Of a stretch of 64,000 bases of DNA, positions 10,581 through 22,118 are shown piece by piece. Numbering within the stretch: the first letter of the stretch is position 1; the number at the start of each line of letters is the position of its first letter. Position numbers and translations under genes: made by a program. The notes under the pieces were generated by a model. The model did no database searches. It was not told the DNA's origin and worked only from the letters and a program-made list of their open reading frames with translations. Source of the stretch: Adiantum capillus-veneris (Eukaryota; Streptophyta; Polypodiopsida; Polypodiales; Pteridaceae); NCBI GenBank assembly GCA_014529385.2, contig CM043966.1, positions 42,195,537 through 42,259,536 on the forward strand. The letters run 5' to 3'.

Positions 10581-12293
10581 TCACACCTCTTTGACCTCTT
10601 GAAACACTTCTTCACAGTTGTCATCCCATTGCAATGGATCATGCTTTGCCACTTGCTGTAATGGATAAAGGAGCTGTGAAGACAATGGAATAAACTGTGC
10701 CACGTACTTTACTTTGTGTATAAAGGTTTCCAATTGCTTTGTACTCGTAGGCGATGGAAGAAGAATAATAGACTTAACCTTGTCCGGATCAGCCTCAATG
10801 CCATTTTCTGACACCATATGGCCCAATAACTTCACCCTTGGTTGTGCTAGATGACATTCCTTTGGATTTAGTTGTCCTCCACATTCATCATATCGAGCCA
10901 ACACCATCTGCATTTTCTCATGGTGTTCAGCCCTACTGCTGTAGACACAAAAGTCATCCATAAAAGCTTTAACACAACTACCAATGAATGGTGCCAATAC
11001 CCAATTTGCTCTCTCTTGATAGAAAGATGGTCCATTTGACAATCCAAATGGCAATACCGTGTAGTAATAGCAGCCCCATGGCGTAGTGAAAGTTGTCTTT
11101 GTGCGGTCTTTAAGAGCAAGCTTCAATTGAAAATAGCCTGAAAAACCATCACACACATTGTACCTCTCATAACCAGCCACTGAATCCAAGATCTGATCAA
11201 TGAATGGAAGAGGATATGGGTTCTTCTTAGTGGCTGCATTTAAGGACTTGAAATCTACACAAATCCTCCACTTTCCATCCTTCTTTGGACTGACTACTAC
11301 TGGACTCACCCATTCTGTGGTTTCCACAGGGACTATGAACCCTGCCTTCAATAACTTGTCCACCTCTTCCCGCAAAGCTTTCATTTTCTCTTGACCCATC
11401 CTTCTTAGCCTTTGCCGCACTGGCTTAACACCTTCTTTCAGCTCTATATGCATCTCTTCTCCCTTGAACCCTCTGATCTCTTCATATGAAGTAATGAACA
11501 AATCAGGAAAACTAGCCAGCATGTGCAAATATATCTCCTTCTCCATAGCTGAGAGGTCTCCACTGATCATTTGTGTCATCAATTCTTGCTTCTTTGACAA
11601 CTCAACCTTGGTTTGCATCAGCCCTTCAATCACTTCATAAGGCCCTTCACTTTCATCTTCAACCTCATTTGCAAATGCAACTACACCAGACTCTTGGATT
11701 CCTTTGTCCATCAAAAGAAATGCAACATCAGCATCCTCATCAGTGCTGGTAGTATTATCACTATCCTCATCGAGAACTGTGGAATACTCTTCATCACTAG
11801 ACTCATCTTCATCTTCATAAAGCTCGTCCAATCGTTTCCTTGTGTCCATATTGTATAGCTTCTTGGCACCTGTCTTTCCATAGAGGCTAATCGTACCATG
11901 TCGCCAATCTTGAACAGCTCCCATTGCACGTAACCATGGTCTACCCAGTATAATAGGATATTCTCCCAACCCCGCTGGCATCACTTGAAAATCAACCACT
12001 GTCTTTACATCATATGCTTGCACTTCTAAGATCTTTATAACACCCAAACATTTTACTTTTTGATGGTTTGCCAATCTGATCCGGAAGCCTGACACCCCAG
12101 TCACTGTAAGACCAATCTTCTCAACGCATGAGCGTGTTATGACACATATTTGGGCTCCACCATCAACATAACCTTGTCCCATATTTTTTCTTTTGTGCCA
12201 CACATCTACTATTGGGCAAATGTCTGGTAGCTCATCCATTGCCAACACCTTCACTGAAACCCTCTCTGGCTCTTTCTCCATTGGGTTAACCAT
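10581..12293 (-). CDS. pol: Protease-reverse transcriptase of element B
   Basis: A 570-residue open frame. Near residue 45 is a retropepsin-like site GYVDGGAQICVIT (D-G-G where D-S/T-G is usual), with IILGRPWL about 70 residues on. An acidic spacer (EDEDESSDEEYS) follows, then the full RT: WVSPVVVSPKKDGKWRICVD, PYPLPFIDQILD, LPFGLSNGPSFYQE, and active site AFMDDFCVYS near residue 445. It ends in the RT connection region. Upstream the frame continues to 12614 through two stops near 12310 and 12336. The RT core looks intact, but without a joined RNase H and integrase the element is dead. Confidence 0.9.
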   Translation of the reverse strand: MVNPMEKEPERVSVKVLAMDELPDICPIVDVWHKRKNMGQGYVDGGAQICVITRSCVEKIGLTVTGVSGFRIRLANHQKVKCLGVIKILEVQAYDVKTVVDFQVMPAGLGEYPIILGRPWLRAMGAVQDWRHGTISLYGKTGAKKLYNMDTRKRLDELYEDEDESSDEEYSTVLDEDSDNTTSTDEDADVAFLLMDKGIQESGVVAFANEVEDESEGPYEVIEGLMQTKVELSKKQELMTQMISGDLSAMEKEIYLHMLASFPDLFITSYEEIRGFKGEEMHIELKEGVKPVRQRLRRMGQEKMKALREEVDKLLKAGFIVPVETTEWVSPVVVSPKKDGKWRICVDFKSLNAATKKNPYPLPFIDQILDSVAGYERYNVCDGFSGYFQLKLALKDRTKTTFTTPWGCYYYTVLPFGLSNGPSFYQERANWVLAPFIGSCVKAFMDDFCVYSSRAEHHEKMQMVLARYDECGGQLNPKECHLAQPRVKLLGHMVSENGIEADPDKVKSIILLPSPTSTKQLETFIHKVKYVAQFIPLSSQLLYPLQQVAKHDPLQWDDNCEEVFQEVKEV

Positions 12294-12335
12294 CCTCTTC
12301 CACTGTCACTTTAGCTTAGGCACCATCTCTATAAG

Positions 12336-12890
12336 CTACCCAAAAGTAACATCTGCCTTTCTGCTTGTCAGATCCTCCTTCAAGTCATAGCTTAATTGCC
12401 CATCCCCTAGTGGAAAATCTGAAACATGAAACTTGCGACGAGCTCTCCTTTTCCTCTTGGCCTTGACATCCTTGCCTTCATGACTCTTTCCCTTCTTCTT
12501 ACTACGACCTGGGGCACTTCTTCCTTCCTTTTCCTCTATCGTCCTCTTCCCAATAGGCATCACTAATGTATCCTCTAGCTTTGATGCCTTCTCCAAGGTG
12601 ACTACACTTAGCACTTTTGTCTTTCCCTTTTCCTCCTAGGTTAATCCACTGGTTCCTTCATCTCCCTTAATTTCGATGCCATAATCATTTCACCTAGCTA
12701 GCACCTGTCTTGGCCTTGGTGGCTTCTCCCCCCATCCTTGGTGGCTTATCACATTGCGGGCTGATGTGGCCCAACTCTCCACAATTATAACATGTGGGCG
12801 TCTGCCTCCAAAACCTACCATTGCTTTGTCAAACACCATTCCTAGGTCTTTCTTCACCTCGTGGCTGATTTGCAAACCTCCCTCGACCGC
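12336..12890 (-). pseudogene. Basic linker and gag zinc knuckle of element B
   Basis: At 12336-12614 is a Lys/Arg-rich stretch (GRSKKKGKSHEGKDVKAKRK) in frame with the protease but separated by stops. At about 12745-12790 the minus strand encodes CYNCGELGHISPQC, a CX2CX4HX4C knuckle used by Gag to bind element RNA. The frames are broken between these pieces. Confidence 0.75.
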
Positions 12891-13139
12891 GATTATTTCC
12901 CACTTGACCTAGCATGTTTAGGCTGAGATTCTTCATTAAATCTACCACTTGCCTCATGTCTTGCTTAGCCCATCATCTTGCACTGTTGTAGTGACCACTT
13001 CTGGCATAACCTGAGGAGTAACAGAAACCACTGGCTCATGATGAACCCCTGACATGCGACCTTGCGAAGAATCCATAGGTTGAAATTCAGACCTCATGGT
13101 CAAAGACTCCACCCCTAACTGGCTCATTTTCCTCAACTT

Positions 13140-13655
13140 CTACTCTTTGTTCCTTGCTACCTCTAGTGCATCTTCATATGTCCTAGGCTTCTTTAGCTCC
13201 ACTCTCCAATGTATATTCTCCCAAACACCAGCCAAGAACCTGTCCTTCTTCATCATGTCAGGTGGGGGTACCTGTGGTGCTAAGGCCTTGCCTATCCGCT
13301 TCCATGCCAATGAGAACTTATGTATGTACGCATCTATTGGCTCACCTTCCTTTTGCACTAAAGCCTGTACTTCTTGCCACACTTTGTCAGGATCTTCTAT
13401 CTTCACAAACTCCACTTCCAATCCATGTCGTAGATTGTCCCAACTCAACCTTACGGGTGGATCAGCCCCACGCAACTCCTCTTCAAATGCTTTGGACCAA
13501 ACTCGTGCATCACTCTTAAAACAGATTTGGAGAAGACATATCCTCTGCGTCAGATCATGGATCTGGTTGCTAATACAGGCAACATCCATCTTTTCCAAAA
13601 AGTCTTCCACATCTTCATCACTTCTTCCATGAAACTCCGGATAAGAGAAAGCCAT
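13140..13655 (-). CDS. gag: Gag core of element B
   Basis: 171 residues from ATG at 13653-13655 (MAFSYPEFHGRSDEDVEDFL). The region around LTQRICLLQICFKSDARVW and PIDAYIHKFSLAWKRIGKAL fits the Retrotrans_gag capsid domain. It ends at a stop just before 13140, so the knuckle (about 350 bp downstream) is no longer joined. The start follows a 1 kb leader and is the first long frame after the primer site. Gag would assemble the particle carrying element RNA. Confidence 0.82.
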   Translation of the reverse strand: MAFSYPEFHGRSDEDVEDFLEKMDVACISNQIHDLTQRICLLQICFKSDARVWSKAFEEELRGADPPVRLSWDNLRHGLEVEFVKIEDPDKVWQEVQALVQKEGEPIDAYIHKFSLAWKRIGKALAPQVPPPDMMKKDRFLAGVWENIHWRVELKKPRTYEDALEVARNKE

Positions 13656-14675
13656 GGCTACCCAAATTACGATGCTTTGAGAACCCCTTCAAACACATGT
13701 GCAAGAACCCAAAACTTTTCACTACCCAATCCTCAGAAACTTCAATGGAGCTCAGCTTTAGATAAGGACAAACACATGCACATCAAATGAGTTTTCATAG
13801 TTAATCATTGGGATTACAACAGGCAAAGGACATTCTAGGATCTCTCGTAATATTCTTGGCCCGAACATAAAGACTATGCGCTGCTGGAAAAAAATCTTTC
13901 TGGACACATGAACATTAATCTGGATTCTTTGAGTTAAATGAAAAGGAGTGAATTGAGGGTCATCTTGATCATCCATTAAAGCCAACCATAAAGCTCCCAA
14001 GAAGGCACACCTGACTTATCCTCTGATTTTGCCAAAATTTCAGCAGCATAACAGTATAAATGGCTTAAAAGAACAAAATACCAGCCATCATAACTTGGAA
14101 ATTTTTTGATAGAGTTTCCCCAGAAGTAGAGCAGTAAGAACCCAAAATATAGACAGTATATGTATGCATAAACTGCCAACAATAGAACCCGAGCATCAAT
14201 TAGGAATCACTAGTACATAGCCTATGGCAAGGTCATGAAAAGGGTTCTCCAGCTACCTGTATCACCGAAAGAATCTCCACACTTGAGAATCCCTCAACTT
14301 AATAAAACCTCACGCTATCGACCCTCACACGAACGCTAATGCAAATCGCGTATAGACCAAGCCTCAGAAATGGCTGGGACTGCCAAATAAAACCAAATAT
14401 GGCTCCACAAAGGTGTACAGTGGCAGTTTCCACAAGTAACGTATAATCCAACAAACAATGCGCTCAAACAGGCGCCAAATGATGCATACCCACAACAACT
14501 GCAAGTGACACCACTGCTAGTATATCACTGTACTCCAGCTACCTGTACCTGTGTGAATCACCTGTACCTGCACCTATCCCTGTAACCTGTAACCTGTAAC
14601 CTGTAGTTTGCAACCTGTAATCCCGAATCTCGAAGCCTGAAGCTCGAAGCAGAAGGTACTCGAAGAAGATCCTCC
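13656..14675 (-). other. 5' leader of element B
   Basis: No coding signal. Near 14580-14606 there is a short tandem repeat of CTGTAAC (about four units) among further CCTGTA motifs, close to the primer site. Short minus-strand frames here are incidental. Confidence 0.6.
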
Positions 14676-14693
14676 GTGGGGGCGCCAAAAGAA
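14676..14693 (-). promoter_or_regulatory. Primer-binding site of element B
   Basis: Just inside the 5' LTR, the minus strand reads TTCTTTTGGCGCCCCCACGG. TGGCGCC a few bases from the LTR end is the common form in plant Ty3 elements. The exact tRNA was not identified. Confidence 0.6.
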
Positions 14694-15833
14694 TGTGGGC
14701 GGGATGAAAACATAGACAACGCCTCTATAATGACTCGACACACACTCTTGGATGAGACACACACACACTATGGGCCACCACTCGACTTACACAGTCCACC
14801 TGGCCGAGACAGGGAAGACACCGATGGAGTGAGCGGAGAGAGACTACCCACTTACCCACTCCACACAGACACACACACACACACACACACCCAAAAAAAC
14901 TCAGCTCAAGAGAGGATAATTTCTGATGTTTAGATACAATTGAGCTTGGGCCAACACCAATGGGGCAAATAGCTCACACAATATTGGTAAAATATGCTAG
15001 ATACAATCACAAATTGGAGCCGAAGCTTCGCTCATAGGAGAAACTTACACAGCCAAAATAGTAGAAAAACACTGAGGGATTTGGAAAAATGGATAGCGCC
15101 ATCGCGTCCGGAACGGCCCAAAACCCCAGTCTATAATGTCAAAGTGCTCAAATCCGACCTCGGATGAGCAGTTTACGGCCAAAACAGACTCCAAAAACCC
15201 CAAAAACACAGTTGCGGTTGTTCTTCCTCTCTTCTCCACGTTCTGGTTCTCTCTCTCTTTTATCACTTCCCATACTTAGCTTTTTCACTTGGACACCCTT
15301 GGCCTTTCAGTTGACCTCAAACGGATCCCAAACAGGCCAAAAACTGACCTCGCAGTGCATAGTTGTCACCCCGCTGTATCCATCCGCACACCTGGCACTC
15401 ATCTTTTTCCAATAATGCATCCCGCCACCACGTGAAGTGGCCCCAAAATATGGTCCTCATGATGACCTTTCTGCATAATTATCACAAGAAAACATCCACG
15501 TTGTGCCCGTACTTCTCCACGTGCAAGTATTGACCTCATTCGATGTCCTGACACCACTAGATGACATCTGACGCACCTGCTTACCTCATGTCGTCGGCCC
15601 GCGGATAGCTTCCTCGAGAAGTTTTACGCGCTACCAATTCCTCATTATTATAGAAAAAACACACTGGTACTGGTAACGATGAAAATCGATGCACTATGTA
15701 CATGATGTCCTACCTGTACACATGTGGGCCCCACGTAATCACGTGCCTCTGGAAAATGGGCAATATTTTATTTGATGCACCATGCATGGGTATGTACATA
15801 TGCGCAATCCCTTGCTCCAAAAAACTCCTGACA
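14694..15833 (-). repeat. 5' LTR of element B
   Basis: Begins TGTGGGCGGGATG and ends CTCCTGACA in plus-strand reading, and is collinear with 5821-6961. Substitutions are spread along the pair at a few percent by eye, so the insertion is older than element C. Confidence 0.92.
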
Positions 15834-15960
15834 ACGTCCTAGGTGTCATTCCCAATCACGAGAGCCCAAAAACACTATAAATAGGCCTCTCCTCTCTATC
15901 ATTTTTTTTCCATAGCTTGAATCCAATCCCAAGCTGTAAGGAAGGCCATCACTACGCAAA
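15834..15960 (+). repeat. LTR-like promoter fragment
   Basis: Contains CTATAAATAGG at 15875-15885 followed by a TCTCC-rich stretch and GCTTGAATCCAA. A diverged copy of the segment is at 19690-19797. TATA followed by a conserved U5-like stretch suggests part of an older LTR into which element B inserted. Confidence 0.45.
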
Positions 15961-17231
15961 AAAATAAAAGAGTTACGTTTCTTACACGCAAAATACTAAG
16001 TGGTGGATAATCATAACATAAAATTTAACCTTTTTATTTAATAATTTACATATTATTATGATCTTATGTTATGCTACTCTTATGTATGCATACTCTCTCA
16101 TAAGCATAATTTTTATATTATCCTAAATTATTTATTTAAACAATAAATTATATAAGGATATCTTATATTATTTTGGAATTTCTTATTATAATTTATTTTT
16201 TTAAAAGCATCATAATAATACGAATAAGAATATGCATTAAAATAAATATTTTAATCAATTTCTTGATAATTATGATGCATTTTGCTTAGATAATTACTTA
16301 ACATTAATTTCACTTAGAATAACACTTTTATCACTTCAAAATTTTTAGAAAAAAATCTAGTGATAAATTAGGGCCAAATTAGGTCTAATTTTAGTATTTT
16401 TGTAGGAAAATTTGACTTTTTGATGAAAGAAAAAGTAGAAAATTTTGCTCATTACTAATAATATAAATTCTCTAATTTTTCTTGGATTTTCAACATTAAT
16501 AAAAAAATTGTATTTTTTAGAGATTTTTAAGCTTAAAAATATCAAGGGAAAAAAAGTAAATTTTAGAATTTAAAGAAAAAAATTTGAAATTGAAAATAGA
16601 GTACTAGGAGATAAATTGAATGCTTGCAATGCCTTGATTTTTTTATTATATTTATGAAAAATTAAAGATAGTACCCAAGTGTCTGTCATGTTCCTATCGC
16701 GGATATGCTTCCAATGGACGTACGTACCCTTAGTATCTACGGAAGAGAACGGTGAAGTGCTAGTGTGAAATGTGGTTTGTAAGCTAACCTTTATGTTTTT
16801 AACTGTTTACATAAGGAAAGGTAGAATTTTCAATTATGAAGCTAGCGAAAGATATAGGTAAATAGTGTTGCGTGTTTATGGTAAATTGAAGTTAGCTTAT
16901 GTCAAAATCAACATAAGGGTTGATTTCAAGTATTTATTTCATCCACTAAACGCAAGGAATTCCAATATGATTCATAAATAGGTACACTCTATCCCTTGGA
17001 CATAAGAAACACTATTGCTTTTGCACTTGTATTTGGTGCATGTTTATGGTTAATGCACATTGCCACCATGGTAATAGTGATGTTACATGGATTGGCCATG
17101 TATTATGTTTGGCAAATTATGATTAAAAGGAAAAAATAATAGACCGCTAAAATATTGACCATACTCTTTGATGGGTTGTGGGTATGGGGGGTGAAGCCTT
17201 TGAGGTGCCAGGGCTAGGAGAATTCTTGTTG

Positions 17232-17238
<7 letters not shown>
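15961..17238. other. AT-rich stretch, nothing recognised
   Basis: Very AT-rich to about 16680, then more balanced sequence. No conserved frame, element end or RNA gene was seen. The few short frames are low-complexity. Confidence 0.6.

Positions 17239-17286
<48 letters not shown>
17239..17286. repeat. (AG)24 microsatellite
   Basis: 48 bp of perfect AG repeat, preceded by a short CA run. Minus-strand frames reading Leu-Ser repeats through it are artefacts of the microsatellite. Confidence 0.95.
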
Positions 17287-17289
<3 letters not shown>

Positions 17290-18159
17290 ATACAACAGGG
17301 AAACAAAAGAGACACCTCATATAGTTTTTCACCATGAAGTATACCCTTGCACATTTTCAGGGACAGGCCTCCTCTACTTATCTGCATTATTTTTTGAGCT
17401 ATGAACTCTAACATCTCTAACATTGTGGTTTATACTTGCATTGTGTAGCATTTTTATTGAGATATGATGCTTTTGCCACCTGTCAGCTACATAAAATATC
17501 AATTCCATTACATCGGGAATGTCGGAACAAGAGCCAAGTATGTTGAAACAGTAGAATGGAGCATCAGGAAAGAGAAGGTAGTGTCGGAACAAGAGCAAAG
17601 GGTAATTATTATTTTTGGAAAGTACTTACTATTTTTGGCAAATATAAGTTTTAGTTAATATAAGAATCAAACATGCCAAAATAACAGAAGTGTAAATGTG
17701 ACTATGCTAGAACATCAAACTTACTATTTTTGAAAAGTTACTATTTATAGTCAGTAAAGGAATCAGCTGGACATGTGGGTTGATAAAGCTTATGTCATCC
17801 TCTTTGGTTCAAGTGCTTAACTTCATCAAATGGATAATTGAGCTACAAATAGCAAGTTTTGGCGTAAATGTCCTCACTTGAAGATTTACTATTTTAAGTT
17901 GCAAACAGAGCCGGATTGGGATGGTGGTGGACTCATCTTAAAGCTTACTAGATCAAGTCTGTATTGAGAATCTAATATCACCAAGTCGGTCTTCAAGAAA
18001 AAAATAGGAGGATCTTCTAGTTTGGCAATGTCATGCAAGAACAACATGTTATTCTTATAGGATTCTCGTCACTTGGATGAAAGCCCATTTACATTGTAGT
18101 AATATTATGGGATTATCTCCTATTTTTGGTGGGCTCACTGGAGTTCTAAATTGTAATTA
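17287..18159. other. Unassigned sequence
   Basis: No long frame. Repeated short phrases such as TACTATTTTTGGMAA (17620-17750) suggest decayed repetitive DNA, but no element could be named. Confidence 0.5.
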
Positions 18160-19135
18160 GTGCGAGCCTGTAGGGCAGGGGATTTTTGTCGGCCATTGAG
18201 TAAGTGTGTGTGGAACCAGAAGACCTAGAATGCAAAAGTATAGCTCAAGAATGCAATGTATTGTGGTTAGCTTGTGTGGGCGTTCTATTGAGAGCTATTG
18301 TGAGAGCACTCTTGAGCTTCTAGCTTCCATAGCTTGTGAGCGAAAAGAGAGCTAAACGATTGCACTCTAGTGAGTCCCAAGCCCGTCTCCACTCTCTTCT
18401 CCACCATTGTAATATATTGAGTGATTAAGCCACTCCATGCTTGAAGCTATGCATAATGAAATCACTCTTTACTCTCTCATTTGCTGAAATCTCCTTGTTA
18501 ATCTTGTGAATGTGTTGAAGTAGCTTAAGTCTTTGCTTTATGTGTGTGTGTGTGTGTGTGTAGCTTGTGTGCATGCTTGAAGTGAATGACACAAGTTCTC
18601 TTCTCCTTAAAGCTTGAGGGAATCTTGAATAGCTCGTGGGTTGAATCAGTGTAGTAATTAGTGTGCTGATTTTCTTTCCCATTTGATGCCATTTGATTTG
18701 CTTGCATTAATGTTGATTATGTGCGTAGGATGCTTGACAACGCGTATGTAGTTAATGTGTAGTGAAGGCACACTTTGCTTGCATATGTGGTTGGAGCATT
18801 GATGCATGTTTAGGAAGATAGAGCATGGTTGTGAATCCCGCATTAGAGTAGCTTAAGGATTGAGTGGTGTGCATTGGGATTGAGAGACAAGTGGTACATT
18901 ACGTGTATGCATCATATGTTGAGATATTTGCACGAAATGCATTGCACATGTGTGTAGAGAATGTATGTGTTGAGATATGGTAAATGTATGGGCTAGTGCA
19001 TTCATCTCATTGTAAGATTGCCTCCGCGCACTAACCCAGTTTAGAGATCCTCAAAACGATAGAGTTGCAAAACTCATTGGTCGAGAGCTCTTGCTTTCCC
19101 CTTGACTATAACACAGGGGACTTGAGGGTCTTCCA
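18160..19135 (+). repeat. Probable LTR end of an otherwise lost plus-strand Ty3 element
   Basis: The segment ends TTCCA directly before a canonical plant primer site at 19137. It contains a TGTAATATATTGAGTGATTA stretch typical of transcribed LTR regions, and a (TG)n run at about 18541-18561. The left boundary is uncertain. No matching second LTR was found in the window. Confidence 0.5.
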
Positions 19136-19136
19136 T

Positions 19137-19155
19137 TGGCGCCGTTGTCGGGGAC
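19137..19155 (+). promoter_or_regulatory. tRNA-Asp-type primer-binding site
   Basis: TGGCGCCGTTGTCGGGGAC, one base after an LTR-like CA end. This is nearly the primer site used by plant Athila/Tat-type Ty3 elements. A short ATG frame (MANDHLFF) follows at about 19231 and stops at once, so gag is gone. Confidence 0.7.
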
Positions 19156-20203
19156 TGAAAGCCCTATTGTTAGCCGAGTGCCAAGCATACTGAGAGATTA
19201 TAGGAGTTTTGATGTAATTGTTCAACCGTTGATGGCTAATGACCATCTCTTCTTTTAAGTACAATGGAGCCATCGTGTGGAATTTGCCTTTTACCAAATG
19301 AGAGTCTATGTTGATAGGCGCTTCGAAAATCCATCATAATCACATATAGCATCTTATAAGCCATGCATAAAATTTCTTGGATTTATATAATGTTTAATTT
19401 AGTCTTGATTTTTTTAGTAATTTACATGTTTCATTTCTTCAAGCTTGTATGCAAGTGTTGCCATAGTTTTGGGGTTGATAACAGCGGTATCAAAGATCTA
19501 AAAATGCTCATAAAAAAGTAGGAGCCCTATTTTTTATTCTTCGTCTTTTTTTTCTCTTTTTCTTTTGTTTTCCTTTCGTTTCATTCGGTTGAAGGGGTGG
19601 AGCATAGTTATAGATCTTGATTCTTATGTTACTAATGCCATGACAAAAAAAAAGACAAAGATTGACCTCTTGGTAACCTGTATAGTCATTGCCCGATCTC
19701 CAAGCCCCAAAAATCCTATAATAGGCCCTCCCACACACATAATCCCCCATAGCTTGAATCCAACCACAAGCTTGAAGGAAGGCCATCACCTACGCAGGAA
19801 ATGCACATTCCCTTTCTTTAAAAGGATATGATGCAGTTGCTCCCTTTGATAGGTTGGCTTGGCAATAAGCAACCACATCTGCAACACACTTTAAAGTGGC
19901 CCCATGAGGCTTCATCTATTCATGTATCAACGATCTTTTAATAATTGCGCATACACCAACCTTGGAGGATCTGCACTTTCTATCAAAAATAGGCAGCATA
20001 GAATGTCCTCTCAATTATTGGGAGGTGGAAGTGACAAGAGAGATAAAAGGGGGGAAAGAGAGAGAGAGTTGGCTCACGTTCTAGAGAGAGAATGCAATGA
20101 GCGAATGTGAAGAATCTGCTTCCCTAGCAGAGAGGGAGCTCAAAAGTGCTTCCTTTAATGAGAACTAAGTGAGAGAGAGTGTTTTATATGTTAGAGAGAG
20201 AGG
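19156..20203. other. Relic sequence, target of element C
   Basis: No gene. The part 19690-19797 repeats 15850-15955 in the same orientation (GCTTGAATCCAA, GGAAGGCCATCAC, TACGCA). GA-rich sequence at 20035-20208 is the insertion target of element C, with the last five bases AGAGA duplicated on the other side. The open frame at 19904-20110 has low-complexity composition and is not believed. Confidence 0.5.
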
Positions 20204-20208
20204 AGAGA

Positions 20209-21798
20209 TGTAACATTTAATGGCCTAAAATCTTTTGTGTAGCGGAATTTAGCATGAACATAGTGGGCATTTCATTAGAATTGATTCTTAATGAGATTTA
20301 CAAGAGTGCTTGGGTGGAGAGAGCAACAAAAAGCATAACACCTAGTTAGATAGCATCGACAATACTTTCAAAAGAGAGAGCAATTAAGCTATTGACAACA
20401 GTTGAGGACCGGATTTGCATGGAGCCGGTCCCCCCTCCAAAAGGCTTTGTATTATGGTTTCTCCCATCAAGAGAGACATTGTACAATACAATTCTTTGTG
20501 TTCCTTCAAGACGAGCTAGTGCAATGAAGATGGAAGCTTCATACACCAAGCAAAACACTTAATCAATCACAACTTGAATTATCCCCGTTCTCAGACCCAA
20601 GACCTCACACACCTTCGAAGATGGTGAGAGCTAGCAGGGTATGAGAGTAGATTGAGAGGAAAAAGAAGTATCTTACGAGAAAGAAGTACATCTCCTCACA
20701 TAATCACTCATATTAGCATAGCTTAGCTTAGTAATTAGCTTGGTAGAGAAGATGAGCATGCATTGAAGCTTGGCTCTTGGTTGGATTTGCATCCACATGC
20801 CAAGAGAGTGTTGATGTAGGCTTCTATCTCACAAGCTTGGAGTAGGTGATGAGCTCTCCATTAAAGCTTGGGAGGAGATAGAGTATTTTCCCTTCACACA
20901 TGGTCAAGTGTGAGAGTGTGTGTGTCAATGCCAAGCAAAAATCAGCCCCCTCTCTCTCTTGGGCGAGCCCTAGCTGCTAAGTTAGTCTGGCTTTTGCCTC
21001 ATTGGACCTCCCCAGGTCAAGCCAATAGGGATTAAGCAGCATAAGTGATAGCCTTCTGACATGTGTCCCCCTTTCCCCTTTTGTGAGAGCTTTAGGTAAT
21101 TAAATAATTAAACTAAACTCTCATTGGACCCCTTTGCCTCCTGGCCAATAGGAATCAGGCAAGCCATGGGGCTCCTGAATGCTCATTGGACCCCTTGGGA
21201 GACTGCCCAATAGTCTTCTAGGACACTTAATTCTTATTGGTTTCTTTTATTAAATGTTTTTAAATTAATTAAACTAGATTTACTCTAGCTTAATTCTCAT
21301 TGGTCCACTTCAAGGGTCTTCCAATAGGAATTGGGCACACCTTGTGGGCATCTGGCCTAGGGAGCTGACATGTGTCCCTCATTCCCTTTGTGTAAAGGGA
21401 GCCTGTGTGTGTGTGTGTGGCTTTCTCTCTCATCCCCTAGCTTTGGGGCTCGCCCCCTCCCATGTAGGGATGTAGAAAGACTTTTTGGGCACACACTAAG
21501 CATCCAATTTTCCCTAAGGTTGACCTTTGGACACAACCTTTGAATTTTGGAACCTTAGCATTTTGGAAGTCTTAATGGGCTGAACCTTAGGGTCTTTTTA
21601 GCCCGTTGTTTCACATGGCTCTTTTGCAGATGGCCCCCCCTTTGGATCCCTATTTTCCCTCCTTTGGATCCCTACTGTGGCCGGTCTGCTAACTTAACCA
21701 ATATTCTAGCTTTTTCTCCCTTGGCACTTCCCCACATTAAATGATCAGTTTAATATGAGAAAATCATTTAGGAGAATTAGATATTGATTATTATGACA
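20209..21798 (-). repeat. 3' LTR of element C
   Basis: TGTAACATTTAATGG to ATTATGACA in plus-strand reading, 1590 bp. It matches 25210-26799 almost base for base, including the (TG)n run and the repeated CATTGGACC-type phrases within. Noted differences include one near 20390, one near 20417 and one near 21091. Confidence 0.95.
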
Positions 21799-22118
21799 TT
21801 TTTCTTTGTTAGGTCATGTAATGGTCCCGCAATTTGTGAGAACTTTTCTATGAAGCGTCTATAGTATGCACACATACCTATAAAGCTTCTTAGTTCATGA
21901 AGATTCCTGGGTTTAGGCCATCCTTTTATTACCTCTAACTTGGATGGATCCATTTGGATTCCATCTTGAGAGATAATGTGACCTAAATATTGAATCTCTT
22001 GCAAGAAAAATTCACTTTTCTTTCGATTAACATAAAGTTTATTCTCTCTTAAAACTTGAAATATTACCTGGAGGTGTTGCTTATGTTTCTCTAATGAATT
22101 AGATGATAATATCATCAA
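21799..22118 (-). pseudogene. pol: RT C-terminal fragment of element C (frameshifted)
   Basis: Continues the RT after the active site in another frame: EHKQHLQ-like sequence (KHKQHLQVIFQVLRENKLYV), then EIQYLGHIISQDGI and LHELRSFIGMCAYYRRFIEK, typical of the Ty3 RT thumb/connection. It stops at GPLHDLTKK, where the LTR begins. The shift next to the active site is consistent with loss of a few bases (a net change of one frame). Confidence 0.85.

Larger units (their letters stand above)
5821..15833 (-). mobile_element. Ty3 retrotransposon B (Tat-like, two RNase H domains), 10.0 kb
   Basis: Two LTRs of 1141 and 1140 bp (5821-6961 and 14694-15833), each TG...CA. Between them on the minus strand are a primer site, gag, zinc knuckle, protease, RT, RNase H, a second RNase H and integrase. 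The extra RNase H between the first RNase H and integrase is a hallmark of the plant Tat lineage. Stops interrupt gag-PR and integrase, and a 1.32 kb DNA element sits between the RNase H domains. The 5-bp flanks (CACGC and ACGTC) do not match cleanly, so the target duplication is decayed or absent. Confidence 0.9.

Noticed and set aside
5816-15838. Target duplication of element B
   Set aside because: CACGC on the left and ACGTC on the right do not align as a clean 5-bp repeat.
17083-17423. Several Leu-Ser repeat proteins on the minus strand
   Set aside because: They are translations of the (AG)24 microsatellite in different frames.
19904-20110. 68-codon plus-strand frame as a gene
   Set aside because: Arg/Glu-rich low-complexity sequence from GA repeats; no family resemblance or context.
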